Positions 17,549-27,641 of a stretch of 64,000 nucleotides of DNA are shown piece by piece. Position 1 is the stretch's first letter. Each line of letters opens with the position of its first letter. The notes beneath the pieces were generated by a model. It was given only the letters and a program-made list of their open reading frames with translations. It ran no database searches and was not told the origin of the DNA. Both the position numbers and the translations under genes were made by a program. The DNA comes from Facklamia hominis CCUG 36813 (lineage in GTDB: Bacteria; Bacillota; Bacilli; Lactobacillales; Aerococcaceae), in the NCBI RefSeq assembly GCF_000301035.1, contig NZ_JH932292.1:1628044-1692043 (forward strand). Direction: 5' to 3'.

Positions 17549-18889
17549 TATTCTAATGGTTGTCCAGTAGCCTTTTTTGAAGCGGTGGTGCATTAGGATG
17601 AAGCGGGTGAGTTGGTCGGAGAAGATTCCGATCCAGATTCCGGCGAGTCCTAGGTGGAAGGTGTGGACGGCAATCAGGGTGACGGCGGTTCGGATGATTG
17701 CCACGGATAGGATTCCGGCAAAGAGGGTGTAGCGAACGTCACCGCCAGCTCGAAGGCAACCTGCATAAATGAGTTGTGAGATTTGTAGTAGGACAATCAC
17801 GCTAGAAAAGTCCATAATCATCTTACCCATTTGAATGGATGAAGGGTCGGTGAAGTAGATCGACATGATCTGGGTTCCAAATAGGAAGAGGATGACCGCT
17901 AGAGAGATCGACATGATGAAGCCGATGCGTTGGCAGACTTGACCATAGTTGATGGCAGCTTTACGGTCGTTTTGACCGAGTGAACGTCCGGCAAGAGCAA
18001 CGGCGGCAACTTGCATCCCATCCGCAAAGGAGAAGCCCAGGCTTAGGATGTTCATACCGGCATTATGAACCGCAAAGACTTGTGTTCCCAAGCCGGCAGC
18101 CGTGACAGCGGTAGCAAGGAAACCAATTCGCATAGCTAAGTTCTCGACAAAGAGATTGGCTGAGAGTTGGCTGATGATTTTAGCGGTATCCCATTGAAGA
18201 CGGATTTTTTTCTGTAGGATGCGTTTGAAGCGGATATAAGAATGGCCATAAAAGAGGGACCGGAAGCTCATCAGCATCGCCACGATCGTCCCTAAGACGG
18301 TAGCAAGGGCAGCCCCCTGAATCCCCAATGCAGGAAAACCAAAATGGCCATCAATCAATAAGTAGTTAAAGCAGATATTGACGATGGAGGAGGTCAAGTT
18401 GGTATTAAAGGCAATTCGGGTGTTCCCTGAACCTCTTTGAGCAGCATTGATACACATGGCGATGACATTAAAGATCATTCCCCCCATAATAATTCGGAAA
18501 TATTGGGTAGCAGGCTGGAGGGTATCGGACTGAGCGCCTGCCAGTCTTAGAATATCTTGGGAGAAATAGATCATTAAGCCAGAAATGATCGCACAGAGGA
18601 TGAGACTCAAGGTCATGGCTGTGACAAAGACTTCATTCGCTCCATCTTGTTGATTTTGGCCCCGTCGTCTAGCTATCAAAGAGGAGACGGCGATATTGAT
18701 GGCAAAAAAGAGGGACAAGCCAATTAAACGCGGTTGGTTGGTTAAGCCGACAGCGGCAATGGCATATTCCCCGAGATTTCCCACCATGATCGTATCGATA
18801 ATGGCGGCTAGAGCAATAAAAAAGCTCTCTAAGACGGAAGGCCAAGCCATCTTCAGGGCTGTCTTATAAGACGATTTGTTTTTGATCAT
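17546..18889 (-). CDS. MATE family multidrug/toxin efflux transporter
   Basis: The 447-residue protein has about twelve membrane segments in two homologous halves (first M-A-W-P-S-V-L-E-S-F, second around residue 230). It is typical of NorM/DinF-like MATE exporters using a Na+ or H+ gradient. Substrates cannot be predicted. AGGAATG lies nine bases before the ATG. The gene is divergent from ykvI-like and converges on the CofE-like gene. Confidence 0.9.
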   Translation of the reverse strand: MIKNKSSYKTALKMAWPSVLESFFIALAAIIDTIMVGNLGEYAIAAVGLTNQPRLIGLSLFFAINIAVSSLIARRRGQNQQDGANEVFVTAMTLSLILCAIISGLMIYFSQDILRLAGAQSDTLQPATQYFRIIMGGMIFNVIAMCINAAQRGSGNTRIAFNTNLTSSIVNICFNYLLIDGHFGFPALGIQGAALATVLGTIVAMLMSFRSLFYGHSYIRFKRILQKKIRLQWDTAKIISQLSANLFVENLAMRIGFLATAVTAAGLGTQVFAVHNAGMNILSLGFSFADGMQVAAVALAGRSLGQNDRKAAINYGQVCQRIGFIMSISLAVILFLFGTQIMSIYFTDPSSIQMGKMIMDFSSVIVLLQISQLIYAGCLRAGGDVRYTLFAGILSVAIIRTAVTLIAVHTFHLGLAGIWIGIFSDQLTRFILMHHRFKKGYWTTIRI

Positions 18890-19050
18890 GTTATCATTCC
18901 TATTAATTTATTTGTCCATTGATTTCTCATACTACGCCCCCTTGGACCTTTCCAGTTTTGGAAACGAGGGGCTAAGACTTTTCATTTTCATTCAGAAGCA
19001 TTACTATTATAAGGTAAAGGAAATTCTATTCAAATGCAAAGGAGATTATT

Positions 19051-20307
19051 GTGAAAAGAAAAAGTTTATTTTCAAAAGAAAAAACCCTGGCCATTGCTTT
19101 CGCCTATGTCGGTATTATTACCGGTGCAGGCTTAGCGACTGGCCAGGAGATCTTACAGTATTTTGTATCTTTCGGGAGAATCGGTATAATCGGATTGGTT
19201 TGTATTAGTATTCTTCATATGGTGATCGGTTCTTGGGTATTATCCCTAGCTTCCTATCATCAAACCAGTAACCACGTGGAAGGTTTGGAGTCGATTGCTA
19301 GTCCTTGGTTAGCTAAAGTTCTGGATTGGATCTTGAGCTTTTCCTGCTTTGTGATGTGTTTTGTCTTGGTCGCAGGAGCTGGATCCACTTTTCAGCAACA
19401 ATTTGGAACACCGGCTTGGGTGGGTTCCTTGATCTGTGCGCTTTTAATTCTAGGTATATCTTATTTGGATTTTGATAAGGTGACTGCGGCCTTGGGGTTT
19501 TTTACGCCAATCTTGTTGGTGATGATCAGTCTCGGATTGATCGTGACACTTTTCCAAGGAGGCATTGATTGGTCGAGTAACTTTGCGATGGCCCGTGAGC
19601 TTCACTCAGCGATTCCGAATATTTGGTTATCCATCCTGAATTATTTTGCCCTCTGTCTGGTGACAGCCATCTCCATGTTCTTCGTCTTAGGAGGACAGGT
19701 TATGGGGCTAGAAAATGCCAAGTATGGTGGAGCGATTGGCGGCTTCTTAGCTGGTTTCGTCTCTTTATTAGTGGGGATTCTTTTATATACTAAGGTCGAT
19801 CTGGTAGGCTATGAGGCGGTTCCGATGCAGTCCTTGATGCAGGCGATCCATCCGGCTCTTGGTTTTATCATGTTTGTGTTAATTTTTGGTATGATTTTTA
19901 ATACGGGGATTTCGGTTGCTTACGCCTTAGGTAAGCGGATTGCTGGCGATAATGAACGCCGCTTTAAGACCTGGGTGATGCCGCTTATTTGTACTTTGGC
20001 TTTTATCTTGTCCTTTGCTGGGTTTAGTGAATTAGTATCCATTATGTATCCTATCTTAGGTTATATCGGAATCGTGTTGGTGGGGCTAATTATCATTGCT
20101 TGGTGGAAAGACCGTCAAGCCATGAGTCTGGAAGAAGAGATTCGCCAGTCCGTCTACCATCTATTGACCAAGCGGCAAGATCCTGATCAGACCATGGTTC
20201 GGCGGGATGTTAAGAATCTCAAGCAATTAGTGAAAGACTCCAAGGCAGATAATCAACAGATCCTAGAACAAGTCCAAGAGATCGTCGATCGTCAAACTGA
20301 GGAATAG
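19051..20307 (+). CDS. YkvI-family membrane protein (APC-type transporter-like)
   Basis: The 418-residue protein starts with GTG after AAAGGAG. The first helix carries G-I-I-T-G-A-G-L-A-T-G-Q-E, the broken-helix glycine motif of the YkvI family and related APC/SSS transporters. About ten membrane segments follow, then a charged tail of about 60 residues likely to form a coiled coil (R-R-D-V-K-N-L-K-Q-L-V). The substrate is unknown. The next gene starts nine bases after the stop. Confidence 0.85.
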   Translation: MKRKSLFSKEKTLAIAFAYVGIITGAGLATGQEILQYFVSFGRIGIIGLVCISILHMVIGSWVLSLASYHQTSNHVEGLESIASPWLAKVLDWILSFSCFVMCFVLVAGAGSTFQQQFGTPAWVGSLICALLILGISYLDFDKVTAALGFFTPILLVMISLGLIVTLFQGGIDWSSNFAMARELHSAIPNIWLSILNYFALCLVTAISMFFVLGGQVMGLENAKYGGAIGGFLAGFVSLLVGILLYTKVDLVGYEAVPMQSLMQAIHPALGFIMFVLIFGMIFNTGISVAYALGKRIAGDNERRFKTWVMPLICTLAFILSFAGFSELVSIMYPILGYIGIVLVGLIIIAWWKDRQAMSLEEEIRQSVYHLLTKRQDPDQTMVRRDVKNLKQLVKDSKADNQQILEQVQEIVDRQTEE

Positions 20308-20315
20308 GTGAATTT

Positions 20316-21266
20316 ATGTGTACCAGTATAAAGATTGATTCCCCCCAAGGCATTGTGATGGGGCGGACTATGGACTTGGAAGCTCAGGTAGATTTTGATG
20401 TGCTGGCTTTTGCGGGTGGTTATCCCACTAGCGAGAATTTGATGGGTGGCCATTTTGAGGGGCCTTATCCCATGTTGGGAGTCTGCTTTAGGGAATGGGA
20501 TCCGCTCAAGGATGGGATGAATGACCAGGGCTTGATTGGGGTGACCAATGATTTTTCTGGTTATCACTTATTTCCAGACCAGGTTCAAGATGGGAAGATC
20601 AATGTGTCGAGCTTTCATTTTTTGAATTATGTCTTAAGTCATTATGCCAGTGTGGCGGAGGTCTTGGCGGACTTAGATCAATTTCATCTAGCTCGTCATA
20701 GTCATCAAGGCCACAAGGTGATCAGTCCTTTATTTCATTGGATGCTAGCGGATAAGACAGGGCGGTGTGTGGTGATTGAACCAAGTAAGGGTAAGCTCAT
20801 AGCCTATGATAATCCCTATGGGGTGATGACCAATGCCCCCAAGTTTCCCTCCCACTTGCGTCATCTGAAAAGACAGATGGACCTGGATCAGTTAAGGGCT
20901 TTTAATGGAGCTAGAGACCTACCTGGAGCCTACGATCCTAAGTCGCGCTTTGTGAAGGCTTATTATCAAAGTCGACTAACACCTGAGATTAAGACCCATC
21001 AAGAAGCCATGGCCTATCTCTTCCAGTCCTTGCAGGCCATCTCGCTACCTCGTGGTTTTATTGCCAATGATCGCTATCAAGATTACACCTTTACGCAATA
21101 CATCGTGGCCTATGATAGCTATGACCAACACCTGCTCTTACGGACGGACACTAATCCTTCCTTATATCATCTGACCTTTGATCAGTTGGACCTATCCCAA
21201 GGCCGGGTACTCTTGCCAGTTCCGACCTTTGAAGCAGGCTGTTCCTTAGTTTCCTCGCAAAAATAA
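20316..21266 (+). CDS. Choloylglycine hydrolase/penicillin V acylase family Ntn-hydrolase
   Basis: The 316-residue enzyme becomes active after Met removal exposes Cys2 (M-C-T-S). Conserved residues include R17 and D20 (G-R-T-M-D), the asparagine of V-M-T-N-A-P and the S-R-F segment. Members hydrolyse linear amides, for example bile salts, penicillin V or acyl-homoserine lactones. The sequence alone does not separate these substrates. It follows the YkvI-like gene closely and is probably co-transcribed, which might couple uptake of an amide to its hydrolysis. Confidence 0.85.
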   Translation: MCTSIKIDSPQGIVMGRTMDLEAQVDFDVLAFAGGYPTSENLMGGHFEGPYPMLGVCFREWDPLKDGMNDQGLIGVTNDFSGYHLFPDQVQDGKINVSSFHFLNYVLSHYASVAEVLADLDQFHLARHSHQGHKVISPLFHWMLADKTGRCVVIEPSKGKLIAYDNPYGVMTNAPKFPSHLRHLKRQMDLDQLRAFNGARDLPGAYDPKSRFVKAYYQSRLTPEIKTHQEAMAYLFQSLQAISLPRGFIANDRYQDYTFTQYIVAYDSYDQHLLLRTDTNPSLYHLTFDQLDLSQGRVLLPVPTFEAGCSLVSSQK

Positions 21267-21337
21267 TAATTTAATCATTTAAGGCTTGCCAGTTGCTTCC
21301 CTCCTTTAATACAATAAGTATGAAGGAGGGATTTTTG

Positions 21338-23038
21338 ATGCGATTAATGGACTATGTAAAAACCAACCAAGATAAAGAGCTAAGCCAGCTACCCCTTAAT
21401 GAAGTGGACTTGGCAGTTTTAATCGAGCTATCCTACTTGCCGGTGGATGACTTAATCCCTCAAAGTAAAGAAGTGAACCAGGCTTTGTCATTGCCGGGTC
21501 TAACTAAGGCCTACCACGTTAAAGAGATTGGTAACTTAGACCTGATTCAAAAGACGCGCGAGGATCTTTTCCGAGAGGTCATGACGGCCCCACGCTACCA
21601 AAGTCTATTATTTTATGCATTTACCGGGGAGAGTAGCCAGAGCCAACGGCTACAATTCGCCGCCTATGCCATGGAATGGGAAGGCCATCATCTGGTCGTG
21701 ATGCGGGGAACGGATGGACAGATTGTCGGTTGGCAAGAAGATTTTAACTTAGCCGCCCAGGAAGCCATGCCCTCGCAAGGCTTGGGCGTCAGCTACCTAA
21801 AAGATCTCTTGCAGGCTAATCCTTATAACTATACCTTGATCGGTCATTCCAAAGGAGGCAATCTGGTCATTGAAGCTGCTTTGCACCAGCCTTCAAGCTT
21901 ACAGGACCGGATTGACCAGATCTATTCTTTTGATGGTCCTGGCTTGATTGAAGAATCCTTGAAGGATCCTGGTTATCAGCGAATTAAGGACCGGATTCGA
22001 GTTTATATGCCGCAAGATAGCCGGGTGGGCATTATTCTGGGAGACTGGGAAGCCGTTCAAGTTGTTAAGAGCTCCGGCTTTTCGTATTTGCAGCATTTGC
22101 TTTCACTGTGGGAAGTTGCCGACCAGCAGTTTGTGCGAGTCTCCTCTTTGACCTTGGCTAGTCAGGTTAGTGCTCAGGCCCTTGACTTGTGGTTAGCCTG
22201 GCAATCCCCGCAGGCGATCCAGCAGTTTTTTGAACAGGTCTTTGCCTTGATCTATCAGACAGGCTTTGATCGTTGGGAAGAGGTGTCCATGGATCTAGGG
22301 ACTTTTTTAACGGCTTTAAGTCAAGAGATTCGTCAGTTGGAGGTCAAAGATCGTCGTTTTCTTCTATCCATGGTGGAGGATTTGTTCTTAATTAAGGAAC
22401 AAGTGAGCTGTCAATACTTGGCTCACGATCAAAAGCGTCAACCCCTATGGTGGCGGACGCGTTGGTATTGGCAGCGAATGGCCTCCATTCATCCAAGCTT
22501 CCATCTTATTTTAACAAGTCTTTTAGCTCTTTCTGGAATCGGCCTGCTTTATTTTCAGCCCGGTAGCCAGTGGATAAGCCAAGCCGTTTTAACCCTGCTT
22601 TTTCTATTAAAAGGCGGTCTGAACTATCTACCTAATCAACCCGTCCAGCAAGACAGGTCTTACCGACGTCATTTCCTACAGCTGGGCTTCCTGCTAGTAG
22701 GAAGCTGTGGCTTCATCACTTTGATTCAAGGGAAATTGTTAGATACTCACTTCTTGAGCCTCCTTCTAGCCCTGGCGAGTGCTTGGTGGCTAGCTCGTAA
22801 TGCCTACTATGCCCATACTGAAGGCTTATTCTCATGGAACAGCTTGATCTTGGGGATTGCCCAAGCGATCTTAGCCTGGCAAAATCTAACCCAAGCCTCT
22901 GGTATTTTCGGTCCAGCCATTCTATTAGGAATAGGGCTTTGGCTAGAGGCGGTCACCGTGATCTATTACTATGTCAAACGCTTGGAAAAGCAAGCACTTT
23001 ATCAATTTGTTCATCAACACTTACGAAAAATCCATTAG
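21338..23038 (+). CDS. Mbeg1-like (DUF2974) lipase/serine hydrolase with membrane tail
   Basis: This alpha/beta-hydrolase-like N-terminal half has the nucleophile elbow G-H-S-K-G-G-N-L, typical of the DUF2974/Mbeg1-like family. The region after residue 380 has several hydrophobic helices and probably sits in the membrane. I start at 21338, after AAGGAGGG, not at the in-frame ATG 45 bases upstream. The natural lipid or ester substrate is unknown. The rlmD gene follows 14 bases after the stop. Confidence 0.82.
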   Translation: MRLMDYVKTNQDKELSQLPLNEVDLAVLIELSYLPVDDLIPQSKEVNQALSLPGLTKAYHVKEIGNLDLIQKTREDLFREVMTAPRYQSLLFYAFTGESSQSQRLQFAAYAMEWEGHHLVVMRGTDGQIVGWQEDFNLAAQEAMPSQGLGVSYLKDLLQANPYNYTLIGHSKGGNLVIEAALHQPSSLQDRIDQIYSFDGPGLIEESLKDPGYQRIKDRIRVYMPQDSRVGIILGDWEAVQVVKSSGFSYLQHLLSLWEVADQQFVRVSSLTLASQVSAQALDLWLAWQSPQAIQQFFEQVFALIYQTGFDRWEEVSMDLGTFLTALSQEIRQLEVKDRRFLLSMVEDLFLIKEQVSCQYLAHDQKRQPLWWRTRWYWQRMASIHPSFHLILTSLLALSGIGLLYFQPGSQWISQAVLTLLFLLKGGLNYLPNQPVQQDRSYRRHFLQLGFLLVGSCGFITLIQGKLLDTHFLSLLLALASAWWLARNAYYAHTEGLFSWNSLILGIAQAILAWQNLTQASGIFGPAILLGIGLWLEAVTVIYYYVKRLEKQALYQFVHQHLRKIH

Positions 23039-23052
23039 AAGGGACACTAACT

Positions 23053-24453
23053 ATGGCAAAAAACACGTATCCAACGGAGGTCCTCCAGGTCCAGATTCAA
23101 GATTTAAATGATAAGGGACAGGGGATGGCCGTCTATTACCACCCAGTTGACCAAGCCGGTCAACTGGCTCGAAAATTGAGGCTCACGATTCCATTTGCCT
23201 ATCCGGGGGATGTGGTCCAAGTCACTGTTCCCAATGCTAAGGGACGCCGCCGAGCCACCGTTAATTATGATAGTATCTTGACTCCTTCGCCTGATCGGAC
23301 CGGTCAAGCAGCCCCAGGGCAAGTTCCTGAAGCGGGGGCTCCTCTTCGCTATATGGACTATTCAGCTCAGTTGGCCTATAAGGAGAATAAAGTGCGCGAC
23401 CTCTTTAGTCAGGCAGGCTTTGACCCGCAAGCCGTAAAGCCTATCCTGGGGATGGACAATCCTTACCATTACCGCAATAAGATGGAATTAACTTTTGGTA
23501 AAGCGGGAGCGATCGGGATGCACCAAGCAGGGAATTTCCGGGTGATCAATGATTGGCAGGATAATGTGCTGGCCCCCGAAATCATGATGACCGTTAAGGA
23601 GACTGTCGCTAGCTGGCAGCAAGCCCATCATTTATCAACTTATGATAAGGAGAGCCGACAAGGACTCTTGCGACATTTGATGATGCGGCAGAGCTTTGCG
23701 ACCCAGGAATTGATGGTGGCGGTTTTTGCGACCGAGTCTAGTGACGCTTATACCCAAGCAGCTAAAGACCTGGTTCAACGACTTCAAGCTGCTTGTCCCC
23801 AATTAGCCAGTCTTTTATGGATTGAGAATACGGATATTGCCGATCGGACTCAGGCTCAAGCAGTGACTGTCCTAGCGGGGCGTGATTTTATTTATGACCA
23901 GTTAGCTGGCTTTCGTTATCGGATCTGGTTCGATACCTTCTTCCAACCCAACCCTCAACAAGCAGAAAAAATGGTCGAGACTGCTTTGAACTTAGCGCAG
24001 ATCGATGCTGACATGCGGGTGATGGATCTCTTCTGTGGCGTGGGAACCTTCTCTCTACCGCTAGCTCAAGCGGCCAAGGAATTAGCCGGTATTGAGATTG
24101 TTGACAGCTCGATTCAATCCGCTAGACGGAATGCGGCGGATAATGGGATCGATAATACCTACTTCTTAACGGCCGATGCCCGTAGTGGTATGAAGACCAT
24201 TGAAGCAGAATGGGGGCAACCAGATCTAGTTCTATTGGATCCTCCTCGTAGCGGTGCCGGTGGTAAGGTCATGCGCCGGATTGGCCGATTGGGAACCGAC
24301 AAGATCATCTATGTCTCCTGCAACCCAGCGACTCTGGTCCAAGACCTCCAATGGTTGAAGGACTTTGGTTATGAGCTAGTCTCATGCCAGCCCATTGACC
24401 AATTCCCACAGACGGTGCATGTGGAAGCCATAGCGTTGATACAAAAGATGTAA
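23053..24453 (+). CDS. rlmD: 23S rRNA (uracil-5-)-methyltransferase RlmD family
   Basis: The 466-residue TrmA-family enzyme (RumA/RlmD/RlmCD) methylates uridine in 23S rRNA with SAM. An N-terminal TRAM-like domain is followed by the SAM domain with F-C-G-V-G-T-F-S-L-P and D-P-P-R-S-G. The nucleophile is in V-S-C-N-P-A-T-L. The start at 23053 has AAGGG upstream. The gene is complete and ends D-Q-F-P-Q-T-V-H-V-E-A-I-A-L-I-Q-K-M. This end is a known integration site for streptococcal and other ICEs/IMEs. The AT-rich island starts right after it. Confidence 0.93.
   Translation: MAKNTYPTEVLQVQIQDLNDKGQGMAVYYHPVDQAGQLARKLRLTIPFAYPGDVVQVTVPNAKGRRRATVNYDSILTPSPDRTGQAAPGQVPEAGAPLRYMDYSAQLAYKENKVRDLFSQAGFDPQAVKPILGMDNPYHYRNKMELTFGKAGAIGMHQAGNFRVINDWQDNVLAPEIMMTVKETVASWQQAHHLSTYDKESRQGLLRHLMMRQSFATQELMVAVFATESSDAYTQAAKDLVQRLQAACPQLASLLWIENTDIADRTQAQAVTVLAGRDFIYDQLAGFRYRIWFDTFFQPNPQQAEKMVETALNLAQIDADMRVMDLFCGVGTFSLPLAQAAKELAGIEIVDSSIQSARRNAADNGIDNTYFLTADARSGMKTIEAEWGQPDLVLLDPPRSGAGGKVMRRIGRLGTDKIIYVSCNPATLVQDLQWLKDFGYELVSCQPIDQFPQTVHVEAIALIQKM
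24418..24440 (+). other. Chromosomal attachment-site region at the rlmD 3' end
   Basis: The final H-V-E-A-I-A-L-I codons of rlmD correspond to the sequence recopied in scars throughout the next 35 kb. Established knowledge: serine-recombinase elements use a rumA/rlmD site like CATGTGGAGTGCGTAGTG. Confidence 0.7.
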
Positions 24454-24650
24454 ATTTAGAAATCTTGCATTTTAAGTAGTTTTATAAGCATTTTGTCTTT
24501 GAAAAAGATGAAGAAGGATACGTCAAAAAGACTCAAAAAAACTATATGGACGTGAGAGTAGTTTTTGGGCTGGTATGAGGAAACACAAAAATATAATTAA
24601 CTCGTTTTGTACTTTCTACAAGAGTAGCTTAAAAGGCTGCTCTTTTTTTG
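24432..24650 (+). repeat. About 218-base direct repeat, left copy
   Basis: It runs from GCGTTGATACAAAAGAT through the rlmD terminator. It matches 55057-55271 with scattered differences, including ATTAACTCGTTTTGTACTTT in the left copy against ATTAACTCATTTTGTACTTT in the right. Confidence 0.85.
24621..24649 (+). terminator. Terminator downstream of rlmD
   Basis: AGAGTAGC pairs with GCTGCTCT (one mismatch), followed by T7. The same structure is in the right copy of the direct repeat at 55245-55273. Confidence 0.75.
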
Positions 24651-24730
24651 CTTTTTATCAAATTTATATATACCTATACAAACATCTATAAGCTCATATA
24701 AGATAAAGATGTATAAATATAAAAATTAGT

Positions 24731-25723
24731 TTAATCACAAAAATCGCATTTTAAATTGTGATCCTTGCAAGCTAAATTACGAACTTCACTAGGAAGTTTC
24801 CCCTTGTATCTTTTGTAATAAATGGAAAATTTGCTATGGGATGTGTATCCAACAGACTCTGCTATTTCCTTTATAGGTAGTTCGGTATTTAAGAGAAGAG
24901 TTTCAGCTACATTCATTCTTTTTCTTTGGGTGTATTCTGTAATGCTTTGACCATATTTTTCTTTGAACAAATTTTTTAATTTTGTTCCGCTCATTTTAGA
25001 TATTTTTTCAAGGGTTTCTTGATTTACATTCATAGTGAAATGATCATCTAAAAATCTTGCTACATCTTCAAGTGCTTTATTATCATCGGACTTAATTTTA
25101 TATTTATTTCTATTTAAGTAGGTATCTATAACAATGCTTACCCATTCATTTGCTTTGGCTTTAAAGAAAAAATCAGCGGCAGGAGAGTCCATCTTACAAT
25201 TTAATATTTCCATTGCCACTTTTTCTAAGGATTTTGTAAGAATTATTTGATTCGGTTGAAGTAAAGCTGAATAAAATGATTCTGGATTAATGTTAATATA
25301 TGCTAAATGTTTTTCTATTAGTTCTTTTTTAAAACCAATGGAAACAGCAAGATAACAACAATTCTCGTGTAATAAAAAAACGAAATTATCTCTTATGTTG
25401 TTAAAGTCAAAAGTACATAATGAATTTGCGGTAAGTGTTTGATAGGGATTAAATTTTTCTCCGTTTGCACTGACAATGTAGCTTGAATAAATTGAAACAT
25501 AATCTGTCATGCTATAAGTGCTATTTTGAATTACTTCTTCTCTGATATAAAAATCATGGACATCAATAATAAATCCATCTCCTTCATAGAACCAATAAAG
25601 CCCTTCTGCAGAAGTAGAGTCCTCTTTATTCCAACAAAAAGTGTGCCCTGCACTTGAATACTTCTTATTGTTTTTACATTCATCTACTTTCATATATTCT
25701 TTTACAGAATCATAATATGACAT
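24731..25723 (-). CDS. AraC-family transcriptional regulator
   Basis: The protein has a long N-terminal sensing region and a C-terminal double helix-turn-helix ending with the AraC signature (I-A-E-S-V-G-Y-T-S-H-S-K-F-S-I-Y-Y-K). The ATG at 25723 follows GGATAGGTG; the upstream ATG at 25747 lacks a ribosome site. It is divergent from the two ABC genes and most likely controls them. In related loci such regulators respond to siderophore or iron state. The gene is AT-rich, unlike the chromosomal genes to the left. Confidence 0.87.
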   Translation of the reverse strand: MSYYDSVKEYMKVDECKNNKKYSSAGHTFCWNKEDSTSAEGLYWFYEGDGFIIDVHDFYIREEVIQNSTYSMTDYVSIYSSYIVSANGEKFNPYQTLTANSLCTFDFNNIRDNFVFLLHENCCYLAVSIGFKKELIEKHLAYININPESFYSALLQPNQIILTKSLEKVAMEILNCKMDSPAADFFFKAKANEWVSIVIDTYLNRNKYKIKSDDNKALEDVARFLDDHFTMNVNQETLEKISKMSGTKLKNLFKEKYGQSITEYTQRKRMNVAETLLLNTELPIKEIAESVGYTSHSKFSIYYKRYKGKLPSEVRNLACKDHNLKCDFCD

Positions 25724-25886
25724 AATACACCTATCCCTTTTATACAATATTCCAATTAGCTTTATTAATCCAAAACTATTGTATTAGCAATTATAACCTA
25801 TATTATATAATATGAAAGCAATGTTACTTATTATCAAACAAGGAAATTTATATCTAAAAGGGATATTAAATAAAGGAGATATGATT

Positions 25887-27641
25887 ATGAAGATTTACAA
25901 AAAACTATTTGCTTATGTACAGGATAAAAAATATCTTGGGGTTTTAGCTATAGTTTTTTCTGCTATATCTGCTGCACTTACGGTATATGGATATTATATA
26001 ATCTACAAATTTCTAGATAAGTTAATAATTAATTCAAATTTATCTGGTGCAGAGAGTTTAGCATTAAAATCTGTTATTACACTAACCAGTGGAGCAATAT
26101 TTTATTTTGTTTCAGAAATGTTTTCACACATCCTGGGATTTAGACTTGAAACAAATTTAAGAAAAAGAGGGATCGATGGTTTAGAGAAAGCTAGTTTTAG
26201 GTTTTTTGACTTGAACCCTTCTGGTCAAATTAGAAAAATCATAGATGACAATGCCGCACAAACTCATCAGGTAGTAGCTCACATGATTCCAGATAGTTCT
26301 CAGGCAATAGTTACACCCATACTTGTCCTTGTACTAGGCTTTATAGTAAGTATAAGAGTTGGCATAACCTTGCTTGCTCTTACAATAATTGGTGGCTTAA
26401 TTTTAGGGGCGATGATGGGCGAGCAAGAATTTATGAAAATATACCAAGAAGCCCTATCTAAACTAAGTGCTGAGACTGTTGAATACGTTAGAGGGATGCA
26501 AGTTGTAAAAATATTTAGAGCAAATGTAGAGTCCTTTAAAAGTTTTTACAAGGCGATAAAAGATTACTCGAAATACGCTTATGATTATTCCCTATCTTGT
26601 AAAAAGCCTTATGTTTTGTACCAATGCTTATTTTTTGGACTGATTGCGATTTTAATTATTCCTATAATTTATTTTATGGCTAGCTTAGGTAGTACCAAGG
26701 TGATTTTACTTGAACTTATCATGATTTTATTTTTATCAGGAGTTCTCTTTGTTTCATTTATGAGAATGATGTGGTACTCTATGTACATTTCTCAAGGCAA
26801 TTATGCAGTGGATACTTTAGAGGCGCTTTATGAAGATATGCAAAAAGACAAATTAGTGCATGGTAATGTCAATAATTTTAAAAACTATAATATAGACTTT
26901 GAGAATGTTAGCTTTGCTTATAACGATAAAGCTGTCATTGAAAATTTATCCTTTAAATTAGAAGAGGGAAAGTCCTATGCACTAGTCGGTTCATCTGGAT
27001 CAGGTAAATCAACAGTGGCAAAACTTATATCAGGTTTTTACAATGTTAATGAAGGAAACATAAAGATAGGCGGGATAGCAATAAGTGAATATTCTGACGA
27101 AGCCTTAATTAAAGCCATTTCCTTTGTCTTTCAAGATTCAAAATTATTCAAGAAAAGCATTTATGAAAATGTAGCCTTAGCTAATAAAGAAGCGACAAGA
27201 GATGACGTTATGAGAGCCTTAAAATTAGCAGGATGCGATTTGATATTAGACAAATTCCCAGAAAGAGAAAATACAATCATAGGCTCAAAGGGAGTTTATT
27301 TATCTGGCGGCGAAAAACAAAGAATTGCCATTGCCAGAGCAATTTTAAAGGATTCCAAAATTATTATTATGGATGAAGCATCGGCATCAATTGACCCAGA
27401 TAACGAATTTGAATTACAAAAAGCTTTCAAAAATCTTATGAAGGATAAAACAGTTATTATGATTGCTCACAGGCTTTCTACAATTAAAGACCTTGATGAA
27501 ATTCTTGTAATGGATAATGGCAAGATAATAGAAAGAGGATCAGATCAAGAGTTAATATCAAAAGATTCAAATTATAAGAGACTGCAAGAGATGTTTAACA
27601 GTGCGAATGAATGGAGGGTTTCAAATGAAGGAGTTTTATAA
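25887..27641 (+). CDS. ABC exporter-fold half-transporter 1 (YbtP/IrtA-like)
   Basis: The protein has about 584 residues. Six membrane segments in the first 320 are followed by an ATPase domain (G-S-S-G-S-G-K-S-T, L-S-G-G-E-K-Q-R-I-A-I-A-R-A, I-I-M-D-E-A-S-A-S-I-D). Paired with the next gene and an AraC regulator, this is the layout of exporter-fold transporters that import siderophores (YbtPQ, IrtAB). A drug or peptide export role is the alternative. The ATG at 25887 is eight bases from AAAGGAG; an ATG six bases earlier is too close. Confidence 0.85.
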   Translation: MKIYKKLFAYVQDKKYLGVLAIVFSAISAALTVYGYYIIYKFLDKLIINSNLSGAESLALKSVITLTSGAIFYFVSEMFSHILGFRLETNLRKRGIDGLEKASFRFFDLNPSGQIRKIIDDNAAQTHQVVAHMIPDSSQAIVTPILVLVLGFIVSIRVGITLLALTIIGGLILGAMMGEQEFMKIYQEALSKLSAETVEYVRGMQVVKIFRANVESFKSFYKAIKDYSKYAYDYSLSCKKPYVLYQCLFFGLIAILIIPIIYFMASLGSTKVILLELIMILFLSGVLFVSFMRMMWYSMYISQGNYAVDTLEALYEDMQKDKLVHGNVNNFKNYNIDFENVSFAYNDKAVIENLSFKLEEGKSYALVGSSGSGKSTVAKLISGFYNVNEGNIKIGGIAISEYSDEALIKAISFVFQDSKLFKKSIYENVALANKEATRDDVMRALKLAGCDLILDKFPERENTIIGSKGVYLSGGEKQRIAIARAILKDSKIIIMDEASASIDPDNEFELQKAFKNLMKDKTVIMIAHRLSTIKDLDEILVMDNGKIIERGSDQELISKDSNYKRLQEMFNSANEWRVSNEGVL